From Echinometra lucunter (taxonomy: Eukaryota; Echinodermata; Echinoidea; Camarodonta; Echinometridae): a DNA stretch of 64,000 bases. Position 1 is the stretch's first letter. Every line of letters begins with the position of its first letter. The notes beneath the pieces were generated by a model. That model was not told where the DNA came from. It did no database searches and saw only the letters and a program-made list of their open reading frames with translations. The position numbers and the translations under genes were made by a program. Positions 35,171 through 47,270 of the stretch are shown piece after piece. The stretch is from the NCBI GenBank assembly GCA_029962745.1, contig CM057153.1:41198373-41262372 (forward strand), given 5' to 3'.

Positions 35171-35469
35171 ATACGCGCAAGCAGTTGAAGTGCGCGCACA
35201 TTTTGGTAGTCATGCAAATAAAACCTTAAATCGATATAATACAATGACGGAGTAGTAGCGACATGAAAACAAAAAGAGAGATTATGACAAGAATAAGATT
35301 TTTTGAATTATAAATAAAAATATATATTGAAAGTACAAATTATGCAAAACAAAATTAAGTATTTGATACCTTGAAAAATATGTTTCTAAAATCTATAATC
35401 TTTCAGTAATTAGTGACCATTGTTATCAGTGATTTTACCAGTGTGCTAAATTCATAACGTTTTTGCCAA

Positions 35470-35705
35470 GCTGATTTTGTGACCACGCGCAATGCATTTC
35501 GGGATAGGGGGTACCTCTCCCTCGCTGCAGGCGTACTACTGAAATTGAATAAAATCTGTGCGCTGATCCATCAACATGCAATATCAATATGATGCGTCGT
35601 CTGCTAAGCTTTGTTTACAGTACGGTATAGCTAGCGCCTGCCCAGGCGCCTGGGTAAGGAACAGAGGGATAGACTAGCTCCCAGCACTGGACTTACGTGC
35701 GCGAT
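35470..35705 (-). promoter_or_regulatory. Candidate FBXW2 promoter and 5' UTR exon
   Basis: A locally GC-richer stretch with CGCGCAATGCATTTCGGGAT, GGCGCCTGGGC-type palindromes and TACGTCATCGCGCAC|GTAAGT on the minus strand, the last a consensus donor. It lies 0.6-0.9 kb upstream of the FBXW2 start. Inference only; no transcript evidence. Confidence 0.3.
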
Positions 35706-36121
35706 GACGTAGAAGCGCTGACAGGGCATGAATTTTCCATACTTGTAATTTACTATAATGACAAAAAAACAAACAAACAAACAAACGAACCACTACAACA
35801 AAACGGACGGCGAATGGTAGGGGCAAACATTTCGACATGTATTCAAAAAAAAATTTCCAGCCTATCACTGATTTTGGTTATTTATGAATTCATCTTGTAT
35901 TTCTTACCCATTTATTCAAATATTTACCAATTCAATTTATTTCAGGGTTTGTTTTTTTCATGACATGCATGAATGAATTAGTTAATTACTTTATGTATTT
36001 ATGGATTCATTTATCTTGATTGGATTATTTTTTTTTTGCGAGGAGAGCAGAGTTAATTTGAATTTGACATCACCACCACTTCTATTGAGACCTCAGATGT
36101 CATTTTAACCTTCTCCAACAA

Positions 36122-36668
36122 GGCTGCCGGAAAGGCGAAGGAGGTAGGGTAATTCTCATTAAATAGGGAACATCACATCGAATGATGTTGATACCCCTCC
36201 CCCAACTTAACCTCTTTGGAAACTTTTTTATTTCACCCTTTCTCCCTCTCTTTATATTTTTTTCTCTCTTCCTCCCTCACTCTCCCCCACTCTTTCTATT
36301 ACCCGGACTGCCGGAAAGGCGAAGGAGGTAATGTAATTCTCGTTAAATAGGGAACATCACATCGAATAATGTTGATACCCCTCCCCCAACTCAACCTCTT
36401 TGGAAACTTTTTTTTTCACCCTTTCTCCCTCTCTTTATATTTTTTTCTCTCTTCCTCCCTCACTCTCCCCCACTCTTTCTATCACCCGGACTGCCGGAAA
36501 GGCGAAGGAGGTAATGTAATTCTCGTTAAATAGGGAACATCACATCGAATAATGTTGATACCCCTCCCCCAACTCAACCTCTTTGGAAACTTTTTTTTTC
36601 ACCCTTTCTCCCTCTCTTTATATTTTTTTCTCTCTTCCTCCCTCACTCTCCCCCACTCTTTCTATCAC
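36122..36668. repeat. Three-unit minisatellite, about 181-bp period
   Basis: Three nearly identical units starting GGACTGCCGGAAAGGCGAAG or GCTGCCGGAAAGGCGAAGG and ending in a C/T-rich CTCTCCCCCACTCTTTCTAT tract. Units start near 36122, 36306 and 36487. Confidence 0.93.
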
Positions 36669-36669
36669 C

Positions 36670-38424
36670 CGGACTTTTTTTTTCTTCTCTCTCCCATTTT
36701 TATCAAACCTCACTATCCCAGGTATTTAATATTCTCTCTCATCTTTTTTTTTTCTTCTTTTGCATACTCTTACTCTCTCATATTCTGTTCCCAGGCTCTT
36801 TCGATTTACGATTCAATTCATCCAAATTACGCTCTAGAATAAAAGATAGACAGGTATATTTGTACATTCAATTATAAAACTATTTTTTATTTATTGTGCT
36901 TTAAAAATCATCAAGGCTACGACTGTGCTTACATATTGTGAGTTGAATTATTCACTGTCACTGATTTTATTAAACCCCAAGTACTTGTACAATTTAAAAA
37001 ATCAAACCAAATTTAATAACAGAAGAATAGGGTACAATAAAAAAGGAAGTATTTGATGTGAAATGGCAGTTTCTGTTTCGCTTTTTATGGGGAGCTCCCT
37101 TGGCTCAAATTGGTTATTTAGGTGTTATCAAGTAAATTTCAAACCGATTTCGGTAATAGAGGTTAAAATGGTCAGCTTGATAAGCTAACTGATGTATTGC
37201 CATTTCATTTCTCACAACTGACCACTATCTTTTTATGGGATCTAGTTATATTCATACATTTATATTTCAAAAGGTAAGAGAGAAAGATACATATAATACA
37301 GTGTATGTATAGTTAAGAAAAAAGTAAAGCTAATTTCTAGAGTTATTTAAAAAATTAGATAACTTTCTTTAAGAAGACTGAAGAAATAATCACAATGATA
37401 TAAGTGTCATAATAGAGATAATTAATTCAAACTACTGTCTCACAAATTAAAATAGTTTGTACATATGAAGTGAAGCACTGAATGAATTTCCCATCCAATC
37501 CAACCCAAAGGAAGAACTGACCTAGAACGAATCTGTTTTCCTAATCAAAGGTGCTGTAAATTTTCATGGGAATCTGACATTTAATTTCAAAGTATAATTA
37601 GCTTGGAATTTCACACATTTTAAACTTATAAATCATTAAGCCAATGGCCTTATCGTGAAATAAGTCACCTCTCTTATCGCGTGTGCGCTCGCACTGTGTA
37701 CAAAGTCTATGAGAGTGGAAAGAAGTCACCAGCAATGACGAGATAAACGGCAGTGAATGGGCTGGTGAGTTACTTGTATACTAAAATGGCAGGTCCATCC
37801 TTACATTTTTTAATGAATAAAATACACAAAGAAATGGGAGTGTGCAACATCATTTGCTAACTCATTACCATACTTATGAAACTTATTTATTCAAATCATT
37901 ATGGTGAACTTTCCCTTTAAGTCTTCTTACTTTATCAAGTCTAATAAATGAAAATTGTCATATTTTGCACAGTCAATAAAGTATATCCATCCACCTGCTC
38001 ATATTAAAACAAATAAACATTAAACACAATGAGTGATGGTGAAACATCTTACATTTGCTGAATCTCTTACACATCTACATAAGAATATTGTACCCCAGAA
38101 TAAGTATTACTTGAGTTATAAAGTATAATGTATATACAATTAACATCAAGACGAAAAAGTAGGAAAGGTAGGTCCTAATTCAAACCCTTAGTTTATTAAG
38201 AATGCACTTCCAAATTCAATACTACAGACATGTTAGAATGAAAAAAAATATGATATTGCGCAATTAGGAGTATGGATGGAAGGTGATGGTCATCAGTAAA
38301 TTATGGTTAATGTTTTAATCATTTACATGATTGGAAGCAATAAGTTAACGTTAATACTTAAATACATTTTTCTCTGATTATTCAATTTGCTTGAAAAGCA
38401 AGTAGGACTTGACCTAAAATCTAC
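36670..38424. other. Gene-free stretch
   Basis: No ORF or RNA gene seen. A MITE-like piece with GGCCTTATCGTGAAATAAGT lies near 37646, resembling ends at 42154 and 53553. Confidence 0.4.
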
Positions 38425-38594
38425 CAAGCATTTTCTGAACAGCATCTGGATCAGTATCAGCAGCTCTTTACATTTCGGACAAAGGCCGTGATGTTCTCTG
38501 TTCTTTATAGGTGGTGAAGGGTGGCATGGCAGGTTGAGACGTGAGCAATTCTTTGAATGTCTAGGGGCTACAGGATTTTGATCAACAGAATCTT
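38425..38594 (-). CDS. Exon-like block A of a candidate gene
   Basis: Minus strand: T-rich tract then TTTTCAG|AAGATTC acceptor, end at TGCTTG|GTAGAT. It is a tandem copy of block B (39392-39576), sharing TCCTGTAGCCC, TTGCTCACG.CTCAACCT, AACAGAGAACAT, GATACTGATCCAGATGCTG and AGAAAATGCTTGGTAG. Relative to B it has several small indels, so the frame differs along its length; it may be a decayed duplicate. No known family recognised. Confidence 0.25.
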
Positions 38595-38764
38595 CTGAAA
38601 AGAAAAAAAGGGAAAGAATAACAATAACAAATACGTTTTTTTTTTAAAGAAGTATAAAGATAAAAGTATTTTTGCAATAGCTCAAAACTAAAAGTGAAAA
38701 GATTTATAATTTTGTAAAATATATGAAATGCAAACCTACATGGCTTAAACAATTAAGTGATTTT

Positions 38765-39015
38765 ATGTTGGGGGATGTGAAAATTTTAAATCATACATGT
38801 ACATGCAATATCCTTGTTTAAATGTAAATTTTTGTCATTTTGGTGCAATCATGCCAATGGTTAATTTTACTCAACTTTCACTCTTCTGAGGGGGGATATG
38901 AAAATTGTTAAATCATACATGTACATGCAATATCCTTGCTTAAATGTAAATTTTTATAATTTTGATCCAATCATGCCAATGGCTAATTTTACTAAACTTT
39001 CACTCTCTGATTTTT
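38765..39015. repeat. Direct tandem duplication, about 120-bp unit
   Basis: Two copies of AAATCATACATGTACATGCA followed by ATATCCTTG.TTAAATGTAAA and CAATCATGCCAATGG, starting near 38790 and 38910. Confidence 0.9.
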
Positions 39016-39391
39016 TATTTAATTTCCTTAAAAAGAGGTTGGAGCACATAAGATCAAACTTGTGTGTGAATGTAGGCTATCAAACATTCACCATTGCAGG
39101 GGTCAAAAGCAAACAACAAAATTGCCCGAAGCAAGATATAATTTTCTTAAATTTGCTAGATTATCTGATTCAGGGACTCTTCAACTCTTAATGTGCCACA
39201 GATTTGGGGATTCAGACTTGAAATTGAAATTTTAAATAATTCTTTTCCTCTCATGTATGAATTATCGAGCATACCAAAATGCAGGCCAATACACACAAAA
39301 GCTATTGAAGCTTTTCCGGCGGTAATGACTAGCCAATAGGAGTTTAAAAGCTGATGTGGGTAGGACTTGACCTAACAAACATAAAACCTAC

Positions 39392-39576
39392 CAAGCATTT
39401 TCTGCCCAGCATCTGGATCAGTATCTTTAGCAGCTCTTTTATTCCAGAGATAGGCGACAATGTTCTCTGTTCAGATGGTGAAGATTGGCTGGGAGGTTGA
39501 GCCGTGAGCAATTTGTTGATCTTGCCTGGGCATAGGGCTACAGGAGTTTGATCTTCAACAGACTCTAACTTTGTTA
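39392..39576 (-). CDS. Exon-like block B of a candidate gene
   Basis: Acceptor CTTTTCAG|TAACAAAG and donor TGCTTG|GTAGGT. It is open for 61 codons in the phase set by the upstream exon at 40418-40463 (phase 1 in, 0 out), including VEDQTPVALCPGKINKLL and SQSSPSEQRTLSPISG. Function unknown. Splice sites are good but the composition is only moderately protein-like. Confidence 0.35.
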
Positions 39577-40417
39577 CTGAAAAGAAAAAGAAATAGCAAT
39601 GTCAATGATGGAGATTTCTTCAAAATTTTGAAAAACAAGACATAATTTCATGTGAATGGCATTCAGAGGTTGACAAGTCATGCAAATTATTTGATTTTTT
39701 TTTCAATTATCAATGTCTATGACTTTAGATTTGTTTTCCAGATATCATGTGTTAACCCTACAAAAATTTCAAATGTAATTTTCATTTTCATTTCATATCA
39801 CTACAAACCACATCAAGATAAAAAGGTATTTACAATCAAACAATAAAATTGTACAAATTAGTTGGAGGATCCTTACAAGTATGACATAAGTCATAAATGG
39901 CTGGTCTCTCTTATCATAAAAGAAAAGGCAAAAAGAATGTAGTATGTCTGGCCTATAAAGTTATGGCTATGTTACTGCGGCAGCCCGAACGCGTAGCCGT
40001 AGCAGCGTTCCGGGGCTAAGTCTAGATCTACTCGAGACGAGTGTTGGTGTTGTTACCCAACCGGCTAACCCTAAAAGAAACTTAGGACATTTTTAGAGCG
40101 GCATATTTCACGATACTGCTGACAGTTGATCACAAAGAAAATGCCTAACAATAAGATTGTCTTGACTGACTAGACTTTTAAGTTTTAGCCCCAGAACGAT
40201 CGGAAAACGGGTCGAAGTAAACTTCACACGCATGCGGGCTGCTGCAGGGGGCCGCAGGCACAGGCGCGGGTTGGCAAAAATTAAAGTTAGGAGGTTAAGC
40301 TTAGAATCTAGACAATAATTTGCATGCACACAGTCGGTCCCTTATTCCCCTCAATTGCCAAATTTGATTAATTATCATTTCAAATAAGTAAATTAAATTT
40401 CATAGTTCAAATCATAC

Positions 40418-40463
40418 CTGGTCCAACTTTGTTCACTTTCACGGACTCCGATGAGGCGGTCAT
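40418..40463 (-). CDS. Candidate first coding exon, unknown gene
   Basis: ATG at 40463 (AAAATGACC, A at -3) encodes MTASSESVKVNKVGP to a consensus donor CCAG|GTATGATT, phase 1, which fits block B. The surrounding 39960-40560 is richer in CpG than its neighbourhood, as expected for a promoter. A more upstream ATG at 40470 in another frame is possible. Confidence 0.35.
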
Positions 40464-40821
40464 TTTTCATCGCATGATGATAGCCGACTCGACTCGCGAC
40501 ATCGACAGTACACACAGTATACAGCAGAGTGGATCTACAGTAGTAGCAGCAAAATCTAGCAGAAGAACGTTATCAACCTCACAAATCTATATTATTGTAT
40601 CAAAAAGTAAGATTATAAAATTATCACTATTTTAGCTTTTTTTCTTCCTTAAAATAAAAGAAAAGCATTAAGATATTATTTGCCATAAGATTTTATTTCA
40701 ATTTTTTAATTCAAAAGTGGTAAAGTTTTCAAATAGAAAAAAAATCAACTCTACAATCTACTGAAAAACCTCTCTGAGAGAAAATCCGAGAAAATGATGG
40801 TCACAAAAAATAAGCGCAGTG

Positions 40822-40884
40822 AACCTTCCTAATAGCAACACTGGAAAGTGTTGACGCCCTCTACGTTCGTTGCTTTTCACTTTA
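40822..40884. repeat. Inverted-repeat copy B (partner 35108-35170)
   Basis: Reverse complement of the segment upstream of FBXW2: AGTGAACCTTCCTAATAGCA, then ACACT and TTGACGCCCTCTACGTTCGT. Confidence 0.8.
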
Positions 40885-40904
40885 CCAATTTGCTTGCAGA
40901 ATTA

Positions 40905-41550
40905 AGGGAAAGTCCACCCTGGAAGTTTCACTGTTTCAAAAAAACGAGATAAATTTGAACAGCATTTTAAAAAAAGAAATGAGCAAAATCGGTCAAAGAA
41001 TAAGAAAATTACACTCATTTACATTTTCTAGTAAATTATTCTTGGCTCTGCAAATTGGCAACACTGATGACATCATATGAGAACAGGGGAGCATTTCATA
41101 AAGAGTTTTGTCGGTGAAAATCACTGACAAATGTTATAAGCTACTGAAAATCCTCGCATCTGATTGGCTGAAAGCAAATTAGTCAGTGAAAATCACCGAC
41201 AAAACTCTTCATGAAACACTCCCCAGGTCTCCATTCATTTTGTACATGAATTTTCTCAATTTTCTTGGAAGTTACACATTTTCTTACCCCATAGTCAAAG
41301 CATGTTATGTCTAGATCTAAGGCAATTCTTCCGAACATACGCTGATAATGGGGGTTAGAAAATGTGTAACTTACAAGAAAATTGAGAAAATGTGAAATTT
41401 CATGTACAAAGTGAATGGAGACCTGCTCGCATATCATATCATCAGTGCTGCCAATTTGCAGAGCTGAGAGTAGTTTACTGAAAAATGTAGATCTAGATGA
41501 GTGTAATTTTCTTATTCTTTGACCGATTTTGCTCATTTATTTTTTTTAAC
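40905..41550. mobile_element. Head-to-head MITE pair with nested insertion
   Basis: GGGAAAGTCCACCCTGG opens a copy of the 1.73-2.05 kb family. After a spacer near 41330 the same blocks return inverted (GTGTAACTTACAAGAAAATT, GCTGCCAATTTGCAGAGCTG, TGACCGATTTTGCTCATTTA). The left copy is split by a second MITE at 41087-41225. Confidence 0.75.
41087..41225. mobile_element. MITE, GGGGAGCATTTCATAAAGAG ends
   Basis: Closely related to 31502-31640, including the internal CTGAAAATCCTCGCATCTGA and TTGGCTGA. It interrupts the host phrase GCAG|GTCTCCATTC that is intact at 1910-1920. Confidence 0.85.
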
Positions 41551-42153
41551 CTGATAACATAAACCAAAATGAAATATAGATCTAATTGTAAAATTGAATC
41601 AGATATTTTTTTCAAGCTATTTTCTAAATGTGGAAAAAAATAATTTGTTTTGCCAACTTGAGGACTGAAGATGATTAATTTAGACCTCACGACAGCTCTG
41701 TAGGATGGGGGGTCGGGTGTCCAGACACGTAACAAAAATGAAGCCTTCTTTTTTGGCTTTGGATTAAACAAAAACTATGCGTTCATTAGTGCTAATCGTC
41801 ATCATGGTCATCAATATTTGTTCTCTATAATATTGTCTAACATTTTGTGCTAAATCTTTTAAGAGATTTTGCATGTAAACTTTTTCAAATAGCTGTTTAA
41901 AACCGACTGTCCGGATACACAAACTGTCCGGACACCCAACAACTGTGTATACTGATATGGGTTAAGTTAAAAGGCTAAAGGCTAGTAAAGCTGCAATGGC
42001 CAATGCAAGTACGGAGTACTGTAGTAAGACATTCATGATTAGTAACGTAACGTCATGAACGATCTAGTACATGTAGTATAGATCTAGAGTCTAACTTTAG
42101 AACTAGAAAAACAATATCTGCTAAATCGGAAAAAGGATGCAGTGTCCTTCAGC

Positions 42154-42327
42154 GGCATTATCGTGAAATAGGAAACCACCGTTCACTTTGTACACTCAGC
42201 AGCACTTTTAAGTTTTTATTAATAGTCACACGCATTGCCATTGGTTTCTTATTTCCACCTCCATTCTCTTTGTACACAAGTGCGTGCGTCAAATGAACGA
42301 GTGGTTTCCTAAACCACGATATGGCCC
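42154..42327. mobile_element. MITE with GGCATTATCGTGAAATAGGA ends
   Basis: Left GGCATTATCGTGAAATAGGA and right CCTAAACCACGATATGGCC are inverted partners, with GAAACCAC/GTGGTTTC inside. Confidence 0.65.
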
Positions 42328-42934
42328 ATTCAGCTAAATGTGGATAAATTTGCGACTTACAAAAGCTTGGTTACCGTATCGCATGTCCACTTTATGATTT
42401 ATAGGGCCCCAACTAGCTAACTTGATATACCGTATGCCTATGACGTGTGTTGTCGACATGTGTCACTAGCTCTTTCACTATACCACAACAACCGACGGTT
42501 TCATGTACGCTGACATCTTATCTTGCATGCATATATACAGGGATTGTGGACAAAACGGTCAATGAGGGCGGAAATACTCGTGAACCAGAGTGGATAAATC
42601 CACTCTGTCGTGAACATATTGAAATCTCTTTATTTTATTTAAGTATAAATTGTGCAGAACATTCAGAAAAATACCGGGTCAAGTATATGGAATCTACATA
42701 TATCAGTGTTCTATATGAGTAAATTATCATAAGTATAACTTTTCAAAAGCTTTGAAGTTCATTTTCTCATTGGCTGTCGTCAGGAAAAGAGGCCATATTC
42801 ACTTTCACGCCACATATTATTTATTACTAGTATTATCAGGGATGAAGTCGAGGCCGCCGGCCCCTTGGCCTTGGCTTCGATCGGTCCGAGTCACGTGGCC
42901 TCGACTCCATCACTGATTATTATCCATACAACTC

Positions 42935-43366
42935 GGGGGGGGGGGGGGGGGGGGGCGGTTCACTTCCATTGTTCAGAGTGGACAGCATCCGCGAGAATCG
43001 TCCTAAATTAAGGCACCCTAAACAAGGATTCAAGGGCCCTCCGCTAGGACACGGTCCTCAACACGGATTTTGTGCAGATGTCCCAGATTTGCACATCCTA
43101 AACAGGGTTTTCATTAATTGTTGGGATATTCATACCCTAAACGAGGATATTCCCATGTTCATGCCTTGAGAGTGATAGTGGGGTTTATTGCAAATTTGGA
43201 GCCGTTTTTATCTCACTATAATGATCGCTGTCTCATTGTATGTTTTTTTTTTTCAGGGGTAGGCGCGGAACGCGTCTACCCCTGAAAACACATTTAAAAA
43301 ATACCCCTTTTCCGCGTTTTTTTTTCTCGCGGATGCTGTCCACTCTTCAGTGGAAGTGATCCCCGG
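42935..43366. mobile_element. Poly-G ended element, CACTTCCA...TGGAAGTG arms
   Basis: G run then GGTTCACTTCCATTGTTCAG and AGTGGACAGCATCCGCGAGA at the left; TCTCGCGGATGCTGTCCACT, CTTCAGTGGAAGTGATCCCC at the right. A fragment of the same right arm lies at 61965-62045. Confidence 0.75.
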
Positions 43367-44215
43367 AGCCATACAAGACATCTGAGCAGGTCAAACGTAA
43401 AAAAAAAAAAGGCTTACTTCGAACCATCGGGTAATCGCGTCGGGCCGTGTAATCGCGTAACCCGACATTTCATGAAAACATCCCACTTGATTTGCGAAAG
43501 GTTGGGTCTACCATTTGAGAAATATGCATCTCATATCTACGAACGGTCGCGTTCAAAGAGAGAAATTACATCGACATATCGATGGAAATTTACCCGACGC
43601 TTCATAGAAATAACACAACAAAAATACGAATGGTCGCGTCCCCTTGCATACAAACAAATATGACAAAACGGCTTGAATGAAAGTTAGCAGTCTATCCACA
43701 CAGAGTCAGGATTCATTAGGAAAAGTTAAGAGGTGAGTACCGTTTAAATTTCGCTAATTTGTCAAAAAAAAAAAAGCAATTTATTCATAACGTCTACCAT
43801 ATAACTTGGAAATAAGGATTGGGGGGGGGGGGGGGTAATCATCTCCCATGGACCTGGTTTCACTTTTGTTCCTTTGCAAATGTTATCAGTCAAGCTTGAT
43901 GAATATTTTTCTTCCTTGAATATAGGCACCAGGATCAAAATATCTTGCCAACATTTCTTGCTCACACAAATACACTTGCATTAAGACTGCAAGAATTTAA
44001 AGCCAAATACTAGCTAAGTTTTACTTGTTTAGTTTTGCTGTACAAGCAGAAGCTATGTTTTGTTTTCTGATTTCCTCTCATTTCATTTACAAGTTTTGTT
44101 TTTTGACCATCAAATTTTAAGCTGAGACATGCTTTGCACAATGTGTGTATTCTTATATGTATTTCTATTGTATGAATATCAATTGTATTTTGAGAACTGA
44201 GAAATAAAATGAACT

Positions 44216-44881
44216 AACCGGCGGCACCAGGATTGTTAAAGTGGGGGGGCAAATGGAGGGCAAAAGAAAATGTTGGGGGGGGGGGCAGGGGCAGTCAATT
44301 TTTTTTTGCGTGTATGGAGAAATTGAGCATGAAGCGCAAGGTTTTTTTTTCTTCTTACACACATTTTAATATCAATTTTGCAAGCGAGCAAAGCAAGCAA
44401 ACAAAAAATAACCACTTTTTTGTTTTTTGATCGCATTTTTGAATAAATATTCTGAAATATGACGAGCGAGCGAAGCGAGCGAGCCAAAAATAAGCACTTT
44501 TTGGTTTTTTAATCGCATCTTCAAATAAATATTCTGAAATATGACGAGCGAGCGAAGCGAGCGAGCCAAAAATGGCTACTTTTCTTCTTTTTAATCGCAT
44601 TTTAAAAAAGAACTTTAAAGATATGACGAGCGAGCCAAGCGAGCGAGCCAAAAATAACCACTTTTTTGGTTTTCAATCGAAGTTTTGAAGAGCGGAAAAT
44701 GGTATTTTAGAGCACTTCACAGCTTGAATATGATGCTTATGACAACATCTACTTATTTACAAATTACTGTATAATTTTTCTTTTCAGTCCTCAAAATTTC
44801 TGGGGGGGCAACTGGGGGGGGCAAAGCTTCTGAGTGGGGGGGCAAATGCCCCCCCATTGCCCCCCCTTGGTGCCGCCACTG
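44216..44881. mobile_element. hAT-like element with tandem AGCGAGCGAAGCG units
   Basis: Left CGGCGGCACCAGG and right CCTTGGTGCCGCCACTG are inverted partners next to G/C runs. Inside, a unit of about 95-110 bp repeats four times; each has ATATGACGAGCGAGCGAAGC then GAGCGAGCCAAAAATA and AATCGCAT. The left end seems eroded and no clean 8-bp duplication was found. Confidence 0.7.
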
Positions 44882-44889
44882 TTGGTATG

Positions 44890-46215
44890 CAAAGTTAAAA
44901 AGTTACTAGTAGTGTTCCTACTGTTCATACTTTGTATATGTACTTTGTACTTGTCACAATTCAGGTCAACTTTCAATCTTATCTTGTTTTCAGTAACAGA
45001 CTGAAAGAATTTAGCTTCATTTCTTCAGTGCATTGGACCCCTCATTTAGAGATCTGTCTCTCACCGAGTGAGGTGTCATGGCCCTGTGTGCAGCAGGGGG
45101 CAAGGGGAGCAGTAGCATATCTCAGCAATTTTTAGACTTGCATATTTTTAACTGAAAGTTTTCAAAAATTCCACCAAAGATTTGCACCAGATCCTTCAAT
45201 ATAATCTTAACCCATCATGTTACATAAGTTACATAGGTAATTTCTTGGGGTTGAGGGTTGGGTGCAAGAAGCAAGATCATGTAATTGTATTAAGGAACAA
45301 GGAAGAAAGGGAGTGATCAGTAATCAAGTGGGTCAGATTGCAAATTGAATGATGTAGTGCACACTTTGGGTAGAATGTGTGGAAAATTTTGAATGAAAGA
45401 GGGTGAAAATTTTCAGGGGTAGGGGGCTGCATAAAGATATGCCTACCACCCAAACCTTAATTTAGCTTTAATTTGTATGGAATTAGATTCATTTGGGTGT
45501 AGATTTACATGCATCCTGATCTAAATGAAGAAGAATTATCTGAGAGGGCTTTCTAATAAATGTCGCCATTTCGTAAATCATGACTAATTGCTTCACAATT
45601 CAATTCAAATTTGTTGATATACATTCCACAATTTCAGATTATCATCAAAATCTTTTACAATATGACAAAGTTACAAAACAAATGATTGTATTTACCCCCA
45701 TAGGGGTGTGTGTGTGGATTATTTGAAACTCTTACAGCAGATTATTGTTTCATTAGAGAATTTGAAAATTCATACACTGTAATTTGGATTGATTGATGGG
45801 TATGTAGTTACAAAATCACTGTTTTCAGGTGTGTTATAATGCATTTTATTCATAACTTCTGAAGGGATATAGAATAGCTCGTTCTATCCATATAGATACA
45901 TAATTACGGTATACTAGTATATCTCTATGGTTCTGTCTGAGTTGTGCACAAACTCTAAGAGCCGTTTTAAATATTCATTTACATATCTAAGTATTATTCT
46001 AAAGTAGTAAAGGATTCAATTTGGCCTTGGCACATTGTGAGTAATTCAAATTACTAGCATTTAAATGATAGTGATGTAAACCTCTATAGTCTACTTTTAT
46101 TTTGTTGCAAGTTCTTAACAGAGTATATGATTAGAAAAATTGTTATGATTAATATGAAATATATTTTACTTGTGAACGTTGAAAGAAGGCTGATCTAGTT
46201 TCCCTTTTATCAGAA
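44890..46215. other. Gene-free stretch
   Basis: No supportable gene. A plus-strand acceptor-like TTGTTTTCAG at about 44993 followed by a short open frame was considered and not accepted. Confidence 0.4.
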
Positions 46216-46261
46216 TGAACTTATAAACACCACGCAGAAAAAATAATCATTACATAGCAAA

Positions 46262-46475
46262 TCCATATTTTGACTGCAAGTGTAGTTTGATATCGATCAT
46301 ATAAATCGTAGCAATACATGACATACATGCACAACTATAGAAATACTAAAGCCCTCTCTTATTGGATAGTTTTGTATATCAATGAAATCAATATGGGGGG
46401 GGGGGGGGTTATAATGAAGCAACCAGGGTGCATGAAGGAGACTATGATTTCAAAAGAGATGGAAAGAGAGACAGA
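46262..46475. repeat. Direct repeat copy 1 (partner 47035-47270)
   Basis: TTTTGACTGCAAGTGTAGTT, ACATGCACAACTATA, GTATATCAATGAAATC, a G run, then GTGCATGAAGGAGA and GAGATGGAAAGA. The same order recurs about 770 bp downstream. Confidence 0.88.
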
Positions 46476-46726
46476 GACAGATACAGAGAGAACTTTTTCT
46501 CAAAATCTTGATTTATCAGGGGTTTTTAAATTTACTTTATGATACACTTTAGAATAAAAATCTGTTTTTAAAAAGAGAGATCTACATCTACATGGAATTA
46601 ACTGCATGAAGTGGACACCAAATTTTATGTGCAATGATTTTTTGACAAGGTGAACTTTGGTGACTGATTGCAAGGTGTAGAAAACTCTGTATGCTCCAAT
46701 ATTAACTGTTTGTGTTTTGCAATATT

Positions 46727-46941
46727 ACACTCTTAAAATTCCGAGTCAGACTTGTTGGGGCCACACTCCATTTCGGGTAAAAAATGACACAGATTAAAGT
46801 CAAAACAACCCGGAATAAGGTCAAATCTGATCCAGAAACAAGTCTTCATGACACTATTCTGAGTAATTTTTGACCTGGAATGGAGTGTGGCCCACACGGA
46901 CTATTTTCCGGGTCAGTCTGACCTGGAATTTTTAAGAGTGC
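46727..46941. mobile_element. MITE with CACTCTTAAAA ends
   Basis: ACACTCTTAAAATTCCGAGT at the left; CTGGAATTTTTAAGAGTGC at the right. Arms extend through GGCCACACTCCATT and its complement AATGGAGTGTGGCC. Confidence 0.85.
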
Positions 46942-47034
46942 ACCATGATATTACCAAGGTACTGCAGTGAGTTTCACATGTTGCCCCTATTGTAACACTT
47001 CGGTACCCTTGATCTCAGCCACGCACGTATGTAA

Positions 47035-47270
47035 TTTTGACTGCAAGTCTAGTTTGATATTGATCATGTAAATTGTAGCAATTTTTAAAAAGAATATAAT
47101 TGTAATACGTATACATGCACAACTATAAAAGTACTAAAACCCCCTCTTATTAGATAGATTCGTATATCAATGAAATCGATGGGGGGGGGGGGGGGGGGGT
47201 GAAAATGAAGCAACTGGGGTGCATGAAGGAGAAGATGTGTTCGAAGGGAGATGGAAAGAAAGACAGATAC
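47035..47270. repeat. Direct repeat copy 2 (partner 46262-46475)
   Basis: Same block order as copy 1, with a longer G run (47182-47199). Confidence 0.88.

Noticed and set aside
44355..44651. Repeated frame beginning MARSLRSLVIFQNIY as a repeat protein
   Set aside because: It is a reading of the tandem AGCGAGCGAAGCGAGC units of a transposon; period and composition come from the DNA repeat.
44995..45135. Possible plus-strand terminal exon after TTGTTTTCAG
   Set aside because: A single acceptor-like site and a 46-codon tail with no recognisable domain or partner exon.
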